The notes under the pieces are model-generated. The model was not told the origin of the DNA and did no database searches. It saw only the letters and a program-made list of their open reading frames with translations. Shown in pieces: positions 38,959 through 48,904 of a DNA stretch of 64,000 nt. Source of the stretch: Rhodothermia bacterium (GTDB taxonomy: Bacteria; Bacteroidota; Rhodothermia; Rhodothermales; JAAAOL01); assembly GCA_030428385.1 (NCBI GenBank), contig JAUIDY010000019.1, forward strand, positions 1 to 64,000, written 5' to 3'. The position numbers and the translations under genes are program-made. Positions within the stretch are counted from its first letter, which is position 1. Each line of letters starts with the position of its first letter.

Positions 38959-41379
38959 ATGGCATGGCTTGACACCACATATCAGTTTCGCACCGCCCTC
39001 ACGGTTGCTGCCGTGGGCTCGGCGCTCTCTGCGTTTCCGGTGCTGCTGGACTTGGCGCTTGCGCCGGGCTCTTTCCGGTCCCGTTATGACCGCCACGGGC
39101 GGGATCTGCGCATCACCGAAAGCGATGGCACGACAGAGGTGCCCTTTGAGGTGCTGCCCGTAACGTTTGCCTCAACCGTGGAGACCGGGGGTGCAGGCGG
39201 CAAGGTGCGCTATGTGTGGTTTGCCGTGGACCTCTCGACCAGTACCACGGGGCTCTATGTCTACCACGACAATCCATGCAGCCGCCTCTATGCGGCGGGC
39301 GACACCTACGGTAGCGAGGCGGTGTGGTCCGGCTTTGAGTTGGTTTCACACGACGGGTTTGCGGCATCTACTCCCGATAGCGGGCTGCTGCTCGACGCCA
39401 CAACAGCCGATGGGTACTACGGGCGTTGTGTGTCGTTCAACGGCACCGACATGACGGGACACGCCTCCCTCAGTATTGCTGACGCTTCGGCAAGTGGCTC
39501 GTTTCATGCGTCCTACCTGATCAACTATGCCAACCACGGCACCTTCGCCCATGTGCTCGGCGGGCAAGCCTCGGGCAACTCGTGGCAGATGCTTGTTGGC
39601 AATACCTCGGCGGGCATGTCTGTCCGCATGGACAACCCAACGGTGTATGCGGTGGGCACCGCCACGGACTACAGCGGCACATGGAAACTACTGCATGGGC
39701 AGTATGACCACAGCGCCACCACCATTGCCATGTATCTCGATGGCACACTGGAGGACAGCGATGCCACCGTCACGGGAGGTATGGTTAATCCATCGGAGGA
39801 AATCGAGGTGGGCTTCCGCGATTTTAGTGGGACGACCTATTATGAGGGGCTGTTGCAGGAAATCCGTCTCTATGACGGCGCACGCTCTGCGGATTGGGTA
39901 GCCGCCGAGGCCGCCACGCTGCTCACGCCCGGCGCGTTTGTGACGTGGGGGGCGACGGAGGTGTGCCCCACCCCCACGACCTGCACGCCGCCAGGCGACA
40001 TTCCTGTGGCGACCGGGCCCCGCAAACACCTCATGGTGCAGGATGCCGAACCGCTGCCACCGAAGCGGTTCTCTCCCCCGGCGCTCCTGCCGGAAGCCCC
40101 CGAAAGAAACGCAGGAAAACTCTTTGACTATGTAAACGACCTCTACCGGCGCAGCGGGGGGCGGGTGGTCTACGCCGACACGCCCAGCGTGCGGGTACCC
40201 TTTGCGCCCCGCGCCGGCGCCGACGCCGAGACGCAGCGCCTTGCGCAGATGCTTCGCCGCATGGTGCCGTGCGCGGAAGCCGCCGAGCGTGGCATCAGGG
40301 GCGTGCCTTTTGATGGCGTCCGGTTAAGCCGCCCCCGCAAAAGCGGAAACCCCGCCCTTGACCGTGTACACACGAAATTGCAGGACGCCCTCAACGCCTT
40401 TGCCGGGTGCGGCGAACGCCTTGCGGCGAGCCGCTACAACTTCGTCTTGCCCCGCTACAACCACCTCTTCTACGAGCTTTCGGGGAAAATCTACCGGCGT
40501 GCGCTGAATCTAGGAAGCGGCACCGACCGCACGCTTATCATTGACTATATCGCGGAAGGGCTCCATGGCACCTCCGCGACGAGCGCCGTTGCGTGGAGCG
40601 AGGAGCAGCAGCGCCTCTACTTTGGCATCAACAGCGCCTCCGGGAGCCGCATCTACCGATGTGATGTAAACGGCGGGAACGTGGAGCGGGTGTACTACAA
40701 CCTCTTTGCCTCCTCAATCATCGACATCCAGATAGACGACTATAACGACCACACCTTTTTCACGCTCTCCTACCCTGGCACCGCGCAGTATCTCATCTAC
40801 AAGACGCGGGCGCGGTTCGGGCCGTCCACGCTCTTTCATGTCCACCCCCTTTCGAGTAGCGCCGGGAGCGGAGGACGGTTTACCGGGTGCGGCTTCAATC
40901 CCAGGGACCGCCTGTTTTTCCACGGCGAGCGCCCCGATGGAGGCAACCAACCTTGTAATGTTTACAAGGCCCCCTACGACAGCCTGACGAGCGTGCGGGA
41001 CTACCGCGACGGGCGCTCGCTCATCCACACCGAGACGACCGCTATCGGCACGGATGTGGCGATAGATAGCCAGAATAACCGTTTGGTTTTCACTATTTCA
41101 GACCAAGCAGCTCCATCAAGCATTTATCAGATTCACACCTGTGATCTCGACGGCTCGGACTTCTCGTCATCCATCAGCACCTTCTCTTTCTCGTCGGGCG
41201 GGACGGGCAAGATTGTCGTAGATGGTGGCACGGGCTACCTGTTCCACGGCAAAAGCTCCGTGGGGGGGCCGAATATCCCGCGCCGTGCCCTCTCGGACCT
41301 GACGACGGAAGTTGGATGGCACGACGCGGGGGCAACCGGTTCTATTACCAACCTCGGCATAGGCTGGGTAGATGAGTAG
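38959..41379 (+). CDS. Receptor-binding-type tail protein: DUF2341, LamG and propeller domains
   Basis: The 806-residue protein has an N-terminal DUF2341-like domain (TTYQFRTALTVAAVGSALSA, FPVLLDLALAPGSFRSRYDRHGRDL), then a LamG jelly-roll (about 110-320: GRCVSFNGTDMTGHASLSI, TIAMYLDGTLEDS, EIRLYDGARS). After a linker a YWTD-like beta-propeller follows (EQQRLYFGINSASGSRIYRC, DSQNNRLVFTISD, IYQIHTCDLDGS). This mix of sugar- and protein-binding modules suits a receptor-binding tail fibre or spike. No endoglycosidase motif recognised. Confidence 0.65.
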   Translation: MAWLDTTYQFRTALTVAAVGSALSAFPVLLDLALAPGSFRSRYDRHGRDLRITESDGTTEVPFEVLPVTFASTVETGGAGGKVRYVWFAVDLSTSTTGLYVYHDNPCSRLYAAGDTYGSEAVWSGFELVSHDGFAASTPDSGLLLDATTADGYYGRCVSFNGTDMTGHASLSIADASASGSFHASYLINYANHGTFAHVLGGQASGNSWQMLVGNTSAGMSVRMDNPTVYAVGTATDYSGTWKLLHGQYDHSATTIAMYLDGTLEDSDATVTGGMVNPSEEIEVGFRDFSGTTYYEGLLQEIRLYDGARSADWVAAEAATLLTPGAFVTWGATEVCPTPTTCTPPGDIPVATGPRKHLMVQDAEPLPPKRFSPPALLPEAPERNAGKLFDYVNDLYRRSGGRVVYADTPSVRVPFAPRAGADAETQRLAQMLRRMVPCAEAAERGIRGVPFDGVRLSRPRKSGNPALDRVHTKLQDALNAFAGCGERLAASRYNFVLPRYNHLFYELSGKIYRRALNLGSGTDRTLIIDYIAEGLHGTSATSAVAWSEEQQRLYFGINSASGSRIYRCDVNGGNVERVYYNLFASSIIDIQIDDYNDHTFFTLSYPGTAQYLIYKTRARFGPSTLFHVHPLSSSAGSGGRFTGCGFNPRDRLFFHGERPDGGNQPCNVYKAPYDSLTSVRDYRDGRSLIHTETTAIGTDVAIDSQNNRLVFTISDQAAPSSIYQIHTCDLDGSDFSSSISTFSFSSGGTGKIVVDGGTGYLFHGKSSVGGPNIPRRALSDLTTEVGWHDAGATGSITNLGIGWVDE

Positions 41380-41417
41380 CACCCTCTTTAAACATTCATC
41401 CTAAAACGGAATAAGTC

Positions 41418-41825
41418 ATGGCTCTTTTTTCAGCGTGGGACAACACGGACACCGTGCCGCGAGCGGGCGAGCAGTACCGCCTCACCTACGAGACAGGCAT
41501 CGCCCTGCCCGACACATCAAACGACTTCACGCCCGCGATGACCTTCCTTAAGGTGTCGGACAAGAAGCCGGGGATTCAGGGTGTGACGGTGCAGGCGCAG
41601 CTTGTCGGCTCGCTCGTGGGCACCAACATAGACGTAGACCTGTGGGGGGCGTACGATGACAACACGGCGAACGCTATCGAGCTTATCACGACGCTGGATG
41701 CCACGACCACCGCCAATGAGTTCCGCTTCGACCTCAAGGACTATAACTACCCCTTCCTCTACCTCAAGGTCACCACCGACGACACAGAGACCGGGACGCT
41801 CTCGGTCCACGTGTTGTACTTCTAA
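41418..41825 (+). CDS. Small beta-rich virion protein
   Basis: The 135-residue protein (MALFSAWDNTDTVPRAGEQY) consists of short Thr/Asp-rich strands and resembles the protein at 32834 in size and composition, perhaps a second decoration or fibre component. No family recognised. Confidence 0.45.
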   Translation: MALFSAWDNTDTVPRAGEQYRLTYETGIALPDTSNDFTPAMTFLKVSDKKPGIQGVTVQAQLVGSLVGTNIDVDLWGAYDDNTANAIELITTLDATTTANEFRFDLKDYNYPFLYLKVTTDDTETGTLSVHVLYF

Positions 41826-41837
41826 AATGAGCGCACC

Positions 41838-42401
41838 ATGCCTGACTTCAATGCACTTATCAACCAAGCCTACAAGCGGCTACAAGATAGTTCCGGCATG
41901 GGCTACCGGGACATGGCCGACCGATTCGCCGACCCAAACTACGGCTACGACTACTTTCAGCGCATGGCGGCCAGCCTCGCCCCTGCACAAAGCGACTATT
42001 ACGGAATGGCGCAGGCGCGGGGGGGGTCGTTCGCACAAGCCGGTGCGGCCTATGATGCAGCACGGCAGCGGGCAGCGTCGGCGGGGTATGATGCGTTTGA
42101 GCGTTTCCGCCTCGGCGCGGACCAGAACGCAGCGGGCATCTACGGCAACCTCGCGCAGATGCAGTTTCAGGACCAGCAGCGGCGCAGGCAGAACCGGACG
42201 GGCCTGCTTAACAACATTCTTGGACTCGGGGCCTACGCTGCGGGCACTGCCTTGGGCGGTCCCGTTGGCGGTGCGGCAGTCGGAGGCATCGTTGGCGGCA
42301 CCCCCGTATCGAGCAGCAACCCGCAGTGGGATTGGACCATGCCACAGGGAGGCGCGGGAGCCACCGGCAGCAACCCGTGGAGTTATTACGAGGGCTATTA
42401 A
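41838..42401 (+). CDS. Internal/ejection-type virion protein
   Basis: The 187-residue Ala/Gly/Tyr-rich protein has a Gly-rich hydrophobic stretch (LGAYAAGTALGGPVGGAAVGGI) after an amphipathic helical part. Such glycine-zipper segments occur in small DNA-ejection proteins of podoviruses (P22 gp7-like) that cross the cell envelope. It heads the three-gene ejection-like group. The function is inferred from composition and order. Confidence 0.5.
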   Translation: MPDFNALINQAYKRLQDSSGMGYRDMADRFADPNYGYDYFQRMAASLAPAQSDYYGMAQARGGSFAQAGAAYDAARQRAASAGYDAFERFRLGADQNAAGIYGNLAQMQFQDQQRRRQNRTGLLNNILGLGAYAAGTALGGPVGGAAVGGIVGGTPVSSSNPQWDWTMPQGGAGATGSNPWSYYEGY

Positions 42402-42403
42402 CC

Positions 42404-43357
42404 ATGTATGATTTTGCAGACCTGTTTGTGCAGGGGCACCAGAACCGGCAGCGCCAGCGCCTCACCGCGCAGCAGCTTGCCCAGCGGCAGCGGGAGATTG
42501 ACGCGCTCAACCGCTACCGCCAGGGCACCCTCGCCCACCAACAGAATGTGCTTGGCTTTGAGAAAGAGCGGGCGGCCGTGTCGGATGAGCAGTGGCAACA
42601 GGACTATAACGACCGGGGCTTTGATAACCCGTATACCGAGGCGGTGGACCGTGTGACTCCGGCGCAGTTTGGTGCCTACGAGCGCAAGCGTGACTACGAG
42701 AAGGGGCAGGAAATAGTGGACCTGGAGCCGTGGTCGGTCCCCTTTGCACCGGAGGGCGTAACACAGATGACGGTGGATGACGCCAACCGATTCTATGAGC
42801 GGGCGTCCAAGATGAAGGGATATGAAACGCAACTTGAGGTCATGCGCGGCTACGCAGGTGCGCAGGGCGGTGCTACCTCATCAGGGGGCGGAATGTCAGG
42901 GGCGGTGGTACGGCTACGCGAGATAGACCAAGCGCTTGCGGGTAGCAGCGCCAATGATTTTCAGTTTGACGAACTACGCACCGAGCGGGGGCGCATCCTT
43001 GCCAGCCTTACGCCGTCGGAACTCATCGTTTACAATGCCACGCCGCAGCAGTCACCTGACAATAACCCGGTGTCCACCACAAACCCGATTACGGACCCCG
43101 TTTTACAAGACATCATTGCTATGGAGCAGGCACGTTCGTCGCAGGTGCCTAGTATTGACCAAAACCTAGCAGCGGCATACCAAATGCTTGAACACGCACC
43201 CACCCCGGAGGCGAAGCGTCGTATTGAGCAGCGCATCGAGGAACTGACTGCCCTGCGAGCGGCAACGATTTCCGGCAAGGAAAAAATGGGTGCCCCGCGA
43301 GGGGTCTATACCAACCCGCCGCCATCGACGCCGCCACCAGGAAGCCCCTTGTTTTAG
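42404..43357 (+). CDS. Helical virion protein, probable ejection protein
   Basis: The 317-residue protein is largely helical and Gln/Arg-rich at its start (QNRQRQRLTAQQLAQRQREI) and ends in a Pro-rich tail (NPPPSTPPPGSPLF). It lies between the Gly-rich protein and the 1,175-residue protein, as middle-sized internal proteins do in P22 and T7. ATG 42404 directly follows the previous gene. No specific family identified. Confidence 0.45.
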   Translation: MYDFADLFVQGHQNRQRQRLTAQQLAQRQREIDALNRYRQGTLAHQQNVLGFEKERAAVSDEQWQQDYNDRGFDNPYTEAVDRVTPAQFGAYERKRDYEKGQEIVDLEPWSVPFAPEGVTQMTVDDANRFYERASKMKGYETQLEVMRGYAGAQGGATSSGGGMSGAVVRLREIDQALAGSSANDFQFDELRTERGRILASLTPSELIVYNATPQQSPDNNPVSTTNPITDPVLQDIIAMEQARSSQVPSIDQNLAAAYQMLEHAPTPEAKRRIEQRIEELTALRAATISGKEKMGAPRGVYTNPPPSTPPPGSPLF

Positions 43358-43647
43358 TGTTCACGCATGGCCCATACCAACCCCCCCGCAATGAGCGTAC
43401 AGAAAAGCCCCTGCACAAGCAGACGTCCTATATCAAGGCGCATGGGACGCGGGCGGGTATGCCATCCGCCCGCACTATCCAGATACCCCTCCGACTGATT
43501 AGCTGCCGTAATAGGGTGATACTCAACCTGTCCTGTAGGACGCATTTCCCCTCGGTAGGGTTGGGTGAGTTGATATGGGGGGTAAAGAATGCAGCCAATC
43601 ATGAGGGCTGCCCAAACGAAAATAAGAACGCGCTGCCTTGTATTCAT
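43354..43647 (-). CDS. Two-helix membrane protein on the opposite strand (moron candidate)
   Basis: The 97-residue protein MNTRQRVLIFVWAALMIGCILYPPYQ has an N-terminal membrane helix ending in YPP, a soluble middle (GEMRPTGQVEYHPITAANQS) and a second helix near the C-terminus (LLVQGLFCTLIAGGLVWAM). Similar small bacterial membrane proteins exist but have no known function. It is read against the late operon between two ejection genes, overlapping the previous gene's end by four bases. It is probably expressed in the lysogen. Confidence 0.6.
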   Translation of the reverse strand: MNTRQRVLIFVWAALMIGCILYPPYQLTQPYRGEMRPTGQVEYHPITAANQSEGYLDSAGGWHTRPRPMRLDIGRLLVQGLFCTLIAGGLVWAMREH

Positions 43648-43667
43648 AGCCAACCGTGTTAGGTGAA

Positions 43668-46600
43668 ATGGAAACCAACCCCTTCCTGACATACCAACCA
43701 CCGCAGGCACAGGGCAGTGCTGGCACTGCCTACGATGCCCCCGTTGACCCGGCAGGGGATTCGTTCCTTGATGACCTGGGCGATAGCTTTCTGCGGGCGC
43801 TGTGGTATGAGCCTGCCGCCAACATCGGTACGGCGCTTGATGCGTTTGGATTCGATAGTGCCGGAGACTTCGCAGAACGCATCGAGACGCGCCTAGCCAC
43901 TGACCCGGCCCTACAGACGACCAACGACACGGCGGCGTTCCTGGGCAGCGTGGCGGGCTCTGTGGCCCCGTTTGCGCTCGGCGCAGTAACAGGTGCCCCC
44001 GGACGGGTGGCCGCGCTTGCCTTCGCCGGGGCTTCCGGCTTTGGCGCGGGTTTGCGCCGGTACGACGACTATATGGAGCAGACAGGCGGCGAGGCGTCTA
44101 CCGGCGTGCGCCTCCTGGCGGGCGTGGGGTACGGAGCCGCTGAGTTTGTGGGCGAGAAGTACGGGCTTAAATACCTGTCGAAGATAGGTGGCGAGGCGGC
44201 GCAGCAAATTGGCACCACCCTGCTCAAGCGGGCGGCTTCGCGGCATCCGCAGGTGGTGGCGCAGGGGCTCACGGCGCTCCTCCGGGCGAGCATCACGGGC
44301 GGGGTGGAGGAGGCAGGCACGAGCGCTCTGCAGAACCTCTCGACGCTCCTCTATGACGACGATACGCAGTCAAACCCGCTGCGTGCCCTTGTCGAAGACA
44401 CGGCGTCGTCGTTTGCCGGGGGTGCGCTCGGCGGAACCATGATTGCAGGGACGGCGGGCGTGGCGCAGGCGCTTCGCGGAGGCCGCCCCCCTGGGTACGA
44501 CGACGTTGAGGGGGAGGAAGGAGTAGACCGCGCCGCGCTGGACATTCCCGACCCGGAGGCAGATGTGCTGATTCGCTTCGGGCGCGAGTGGCTGACCTCA
44601 CGGGGCAACCTTCCGCAACCCCTCTTTGAGTCGAAGCTGCGCCGTGACCTGGAGGTGAAGGGGCACATGAAGGAGGCAGAGTTTGCGCAGCGCGAACTCG
44701 AAACCGCTATTAAGGACGCCTATGGCCTTGACCCGAACCGGGTCAGTACGGACGTGGTTGAGCAACTTGATGGGGCGCTCAAGGGGCAGGTGCCGATCGA
44801 TGCGCTACCGGAGGCGGTGCAGGCACCGATTACCCGGATGCGTGGGCACATTGACGCGCTCTCTCGCTTGCTCATCAATGAAGGGGTGGTGGACGGGCCG
44901 CTCGAGGGCGTCATTGAAGACAACATGGGCACGTATGTTCACCGAAGCTACCGCGTGTTTGACGATCCGGCATGGGCCAAAAGCGCGCCCGCCGACGTGC
45001 GCCGCCGCTTCCGTGCGTGGGTGCACCAAGAGTTTCCTGAATACAGCGAAGCGGACATTCAGCGCTTTCAAAACGAACTACTCTACCGCGAAGATGCGCC
45101 CATCGGCACGCTCTCGCGCAAGCAGTTTTCGGGCAAGGAACTCTCCGTGCTCAAGAAAAAGAAAGACCTCCCCGAAGCCGTGCGGGCACTTCTGGGGGAG
45201 TACCGCGACCCGAAGGCCAACTACGTACGCAGCGTACACAAAATGGCCTCCTTGGTGGCCTCACACAAGTTTCTACGCGAAGCCGCCGACTACGACCAAG
45301 GTTTCGGGGGCATGTACTTCTGGCGGGCCGATGACCCCGATGCCCCCCCCGAGGCCGTCGCCCCCGTCGCCGGGGCAGGCAGCGCGGTGATGAGCCCCCT
45401 TAATGGCTACGTGACGCTTCCCGAAATAAAAGCAGCGATGGATGAGGCGGTGTCCCGGCCCCCGGACCTCTCACCCCTCTCTCGCGCCTACATGAAGGCT
45501 CTCTCAGCGACCAAGGGCGCGGCGACCGTCGGAAGCGTGATGACGCAGGTGCGCAACCTCGTCGGCAACGTCGGCTTCGGCGTGGCACAGGCGCATGTGA
45601 ACCCGCTTGACCCGACCTCATGGCGCAACGTGCAAAACTTTTCGCCCGCGTTCCGGGCGATGGTGACGAACGTGCGCCGGAAGGGGGGCGCGGATACGCA
45701 GGCGTATGTGCGCAAGATGGTGGAACTTGGCGTTCTGGACGAAGACGTGCGCAGCGGCGAAATTGCCGACACCTTCCGCGATGCGGGGTTGCGCCTTGAG
45801 GACATGGCCCTGGCGAGTGAAGGGAGCCGTTCGGGCCGTGCGTGGCGCAGGGCCGTGCGCTTTGCCGAGCGCGTGTATAGCGGGTCGGACAGCCTTTGGA
45901 AGGTCTTCGCCTACGAGACCGAGCGGGCGCGGTATGCGAAGGCACTACCCGGCACAAGTCCTGCCGAGATTGACCGCATGGCAGCCCGCATCGTGCGCAA
46001 CACCTACCCCACCTATTCGCTTGTGTCCAAAGGCATCAAGCTCAACCGGCGCAACCCGCTCGTGGGGCCGTTTGTCTCGTTTCCTGCCGAGGTGATGCGT
46101 ACGGCGTACCACACATGGAAGCAGATTGCCACCGAGCTTGCCGACCCGCGCCTGCGCACGATTGGTGCCCGCCGCCTCGCAGGCACGCTCACCGCCATGA
46201 GCGCAAGCGCCGCCGTGGCAACAGCCGCCCGCGCCCTCACCGGCATCGGGGGCGACGAGGACGACGACCTGCGCCGGTTCATGGCTCCGTGGGACCGCAA
46301 TGCGACCTTGGTGCTGACCGGTAAGGACGGCGGCGAGGTGTCGTATATTAACACCAGTTACACCGACCCCTACGCCTATCTGCGCACGCCGTTTGTGGCG
46401 CTCCAGCGCACGATGAAGGAGGGTGGCGACCCGGTAGAGGCGGCCATCGCTTTTGCGGGCGAGTTTGCGCAGCCCTTTCTCAATAGTGAGATTCTGACAC
46501 AGAAGCTCGCCGAGGCGCACGCCAACCGCACCGACACCGGGCGCACCATCTACAACGAGGCGGCAGACATCGGCGCGAAGACCGAAGCGATTATGGCGCA

Positions 46601-47195
46601 TATTGCCACTGCCTTTCGTCCCGGCACCTTGCGGAGTGCCGAGCGCATCATGCAAGGGGTGCAGGGGCAGACACAGGGCTACGGCAGCGCCCCCGATCCG
46701 AAGGTAGAAGCCCTGGCAACCCTGACGGGCATCAAACGGCAGACGATGGACGTACAGCAGGCGCTTACCTTCCGCCGCTATGAGTATGCCCAGCGCCTCC
46801 GCGACGCCAACCGCATCTTTACCGACACCATCCAGCGGCGCGGCGCGGTGTCCGCAGGTGAAATCGCATCGAGCCGCGCCCGCGCCGAGCAGGCCCGCAA
46901 GGGGGTATGGCACGACATCAGCCAGGACCTTGCCGCCGCCCGCCGCCTCGGCCTCACCGACCGGCAAATAGCCAACCTCGTGACGGGTAGCGGGGCGCTC
47001 TCCAAGAAAGACGCCCGCGCCCTCCTTGCCGGCCAGTATGTGCCCTACCGCTACAACCCCGACCGACTACGCCGCCGCGCCCAACAGGTACTCGACACCG
47101 CGCCCGATGAGCAGCAGCGCCTTGCGAACCTGCTTGAACTTGAACGCAGGCAGCGGGCGCTCGCCGGGCTGGCAAGCGCACCCCTAAACCCCTAA
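43668..47195 (+). CDS. Very large internal virion/ejection protein
   Basis: The 1,175-residue protein has an N-terminal part with a hydrophobic Ala/Gly segment (TAAFLGSVAGSVAPFALGAV), a glycine-rich second one (SSFAGGALGGTMIAGTAGVA), long helical regions, and a central KGAATVGSVMTQVRNLVGNVGFG motif seen in large phage polyvalent/ejection proteins. The C-terminal third is helical and basic. It is the largest virion gene and follows two smaller ejection-like genes, as in T7/P22-type ejectosomes. No transglycosylase signature was identified. A GGTGAA ribosome site supports ATG 43668. Confidence 0.6.
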   Translation: METNPFLTYQPPQAQGSAGTAYDAPVDPAGDSFLDDLGDSFLRALWYEPAANIGTALDAFGFDSAGDFAERIETRLATDPALQTTNDTAAFLGSVAGSVAPFALGAVTGAPGRVAALAFAGASGFGAGLRRYDDYMEQTGGEASTGVRLLAGVGYGAAEFVGEKYGLKYLSKIGGEAAQQIGTTLLKRAASRHPQVVAQGLTALLRASITGGVEEAGTSALQNLSTLLYDDDTQSNPLRALVEDTASSFAGGALGGTMIAGTAGVAQALRGGRPPGYDDVEGEEGVDRAALDIPDPEADVLIRFGREWLTSRGNLPQPLFESKLRRDLEVKGHMKEAEFAQRELETAIKDAYGLDPNRVSTDVVEQLDGALKGQVPIDALPEAVQAPITRMRGHIDALSRLLINEGVVDGPLEGVIEDNMGTYVHRSYRVFDDPAWAKSAPADVRRRFRAWVHQEFPEYSEADIQRFQNELLYREDAPIGTLSRKQFSGKELSVLKKKKDLPEAVRALLGEYRDPKANYVRSVHKMASLVASHKFLREAADYDQGFGGMYFWRADDPDAPPEAVAPVAGAGSAVMSPLNGYVTLPEIKAAMDEAVSRPPDLSPLSRAYMKALSATKGAATVGSVMTQVRNLVGNVGFGVAQAHVNPLDPTSWRNVQNFSPAFRAMVTNVRRKGGADTQAYVRKMVELGVLDEDVRSGEIADTFRDAGLRLEDMALASEGSRSGRAWRRAVRFAERVYSGSDSLWKVFAYETERARYAKALPGTSPAEIDRMAARIVRNTYPTYSLVSKGIKLNRRNPLVGPFVSFPAEVMRTAYHTWKQIATELADPRLRTIGARRLAGTLTAMSASAAVATAARALTGIGGDEDDDLRRFMAPWDRNATLVLTGKDGGEVSYINTSYTDPYAYLRTPFVALQRTMKEGGDPVEAAIAFAGEFAQPFLNSEILTQKLAEAHANRTDTGRTIYNEAADIGAKTEAIMAHIATAFRPGTLRSAERIMQGVQGQTQGYGSAPDPKVEALATLTGIKRQTMDVQQALTFRRYEYAQRLRDANRIFTDTIQRRGAVSAGEIASSRARAEQARKGVWHDISQDLAAARRLGLTDRQIANLVTGSGALSKKDARALLAGQYVPYRYNPDRLRRRAQQVLDTAPDEQQRLANLLELERRQRALAGLASAPLNP

Positions 47196-47207
47196 ACCAT
47201 AGATTCG

Positions 47208-47582
47208 ATGGCTTGCACGACCGTATACAAGGGCGAGACAAAAACCATTACGGGCACGTTTGACGATTCGGCCATTCCTGACCAAATCATCTTCACGTTC
47301 ACGCCCGTGGGCGGGACGGCGCTTGTGTATTCGTACGACGAGGGCTCGGGCGGGGGGAAGGTGGACGCCGGGCATGACGGCGAACTAACCCGCACAACAC
47401 CCACGGACGAAGTAGCCTACTCGTGGGATTTTACGTTCACAGAGGCGGGCATCTGGACGGTGACGCGGCAGTATAGTGACAGCGCGGGCGACGACGAACT
47501 AGAGCTTATCACCTACGATGTGAAGCGCCCCTATGCCCGCATCACCATCACCGACCCGCAAGGCGTAACACCAAGCAGTTAA
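47208..47582 (+). CDS. Small Ig-like virion protein
   Basis: The 124-residue protein consists of beta strands with an Ig/PKD-like pattern (YKGETKTITGTF ... SWDFTFTEAGIWTVTRQYSD). Comparable short phage proteins accompany tail-fibre genes. It lies between the ejection protein and the LamG fibre-like protein. Confidence 0.5.
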   Translation: MACTTVYKGETKTITGTFDDSAIPDQIIFTFTPVGGTALVYSYDEGSGGGKVDAGHDGELTRTTPTDEVAYSWDFTFTEAGIWTVTRQYSDSAGDDELELITYDVKRPYARITITDPQGVTPSS

Positions 47583-47598
47583 ACCATGCCCCTCAGTC

Positions 47599-48426
47599 AT
47601 GCCTCTTAGCGAGACCTATACCTGCGCCGACGCGGCAGGCGTTGCCGAGACCTATACCTGCGCGGACAGTGCCGGGGTAGCGGAGACGTATGCGTGCGCG
47701 GGCGCAGCGGGGGTCGTGGAGACGTATACGTGCGCTTCTGCCGCCGATGGCGTAGCCGCGCCCAGTGTGGGGCCGGGCCTTGCAAACGCCGTGGGGTGGT
47801 ACATGCGCAACACCGGCATCACGCTCATGTCGGGCGACGTAGAGCAGTGGGCCGACCAATCGGGGCAGGGCAACCACCTTACGTTCGATGGCGGCTCTAC
47901 CACGCGGCCAGCCGTATCTGGAAGCGGCGACATCGACCTGCAAGAGGCGAGCGACGGGCTGCAAGCCACCGCCGCGCTCAGGGACTTGCTCGACACCGGC
48001 CTTTTCACGATTGGCGTACGTGTGTATATCACGTCAAGCAATCCACGCGCCGCCATTTTTGGCACCCGCAACGCCAACGACGATTCAGGCGGCTTGCTGT
48101 TTTCGGCAGGCTCGGCAACGCAGGTACGCGGCTACGTGGGCGACAACCAGAACGACGGGGCGAATTTCACCGCCGATGAATGGGCGACGTGGATCATGGC
48201 GGCGGACGGCGCGGGTGGTATGTCCATTTACCTGAACGGCGTGGAGGTGGATTCCGACACCGGAGCCACGCCCCAGTGTACGACCATCCCCAGCGTTGGC
48301 AAGAACCTCGCCACGAACACCGATAGCGGCGTGTTGCTTGTTGCTGAAATCCTTGTCTACAGCGACGAAAAGACGGGCGGCGACCTCGCGACCTTAAACA
48401 CCTATTTAACCGGCACGGCGACTTAG
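47599..48426 (+). CDS. LamG adhesin-like protein with cysteine-bearing N-terminal repeats
   Basis: The 275-residue protein starts with four near-identical 12-residue repeats (ETYTCADAAGVA), one cysteine each. It then has a LamG/concanavalin domain (WADQSGQGNHLTFDGG ... GGMSIYLNGVEVDSDTG ... LLVAEILVYSDEKT). It probably binds host surface sugars at the tip of a fibre. The repeats occupy about 47605-47750 in the DNA. The cysteines could cross-link or bind metal. Confidence 0.6.
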   Translation: MPLSETYTCADAAGVAETYTCADSAGVAETYACAGAAGVVETYTCASAADGVAAPSVGPGLANAVGWYMRNTGITLMSGDVEQWADQSGQGNHLTFDGGSTTRPAVSGSGDIDLQEASDGLQATAALRDLLDTGLFTIGVRVYITSSNPRAAIFGTRNANDDSGGLLFSAGSATQVRGYVGDNQNDGANFTADEWATWIMAADGAGGMSIYLNGVEVDSDTGATPQCTTIPSVGKNLATNTDSGVLLVAEILVYSDEKTGGDLATLNTYLTGTAT

Positions 48427-48466
48427 GGCCGCGCCTATCCCCCCCCCCAACAAGACGAGAATGATC

Positions 48467-48817
48467 ATGGCTCTTTCAGCCGAACAGGCCAACCAGAAGC
48501 GTTTCGAGACGGCGCAGAAACTCTTTGCCATCAAGCGTGAATACACCCGCCTTCGCCGCGACACCCAATCGTTTTGGGATAACGTAGAAGACTACGTAGA
48601 CGATGACATCATTGACCCCGAGGCCGGAGGCCAGCAGCCATTCCATGACGCGGAAGAAGCCGCGCTTGTGAACCGCGACTTCTGGAAAGGGGTGCAGGCG
48701 TGCGGGGCGCTGCTCCATGCGTTCGGCGACGAAGATGCGCAGGCCGTCTTGGACCTAACAGGTGAGGCCGTAGAAGATGCGGACCGGGTAGACAACCTGT
48801 TCCGCAAGGTGATTTAG
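48467..48817 (+). CDS. Last late gene, helical acidic protein
   Basis: The 116-residue protein (MALSAEQANQKRFETAQKLF) is helical and acidic with no known domain. An ATG at 48461 in the same frame is an alternative start. A run of ten C (48439-48448) precedes it and could vary in length. It converges on a tiny minus-strand membrane peptide gene. Confidence 0.5.
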   Translation: MALSAEQANQKRFETAQKLFAIKREYTRLRRDTQSFWDNVEDYVDDDIIDPEAGGQQPFHDAEEAALVNRDFWKGVQACGALLHAFGDEDAQAVLDLTGEAVEDADRVDNLFRKVI

Positions 48818-48904
48818 CTACAGCCGCTTCGCCCACCATAGGGCAACGAGGACAATCAAAGCGCCGAACGTGACGCCAGCGAGAAAGATGGGAATGTGTG
48901 GCAT
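48818..48904 (-). CDS. Tiny membrane peptide near the right end (28 residues)
   Basis: ATG at 48904 opens MPHIPIFLAGVTFGALIVLV followed by ALWWAKRL and stop: one clean membrane helix with a basic end. It converges with the last late gene and may be expressed from the lysogen. It could also be chance; the helix pattern is the only support. Confidence 0.4.
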   Translation of the reverse strand: MPHIPIFLAGVTFGALIVLVALWWAKRL

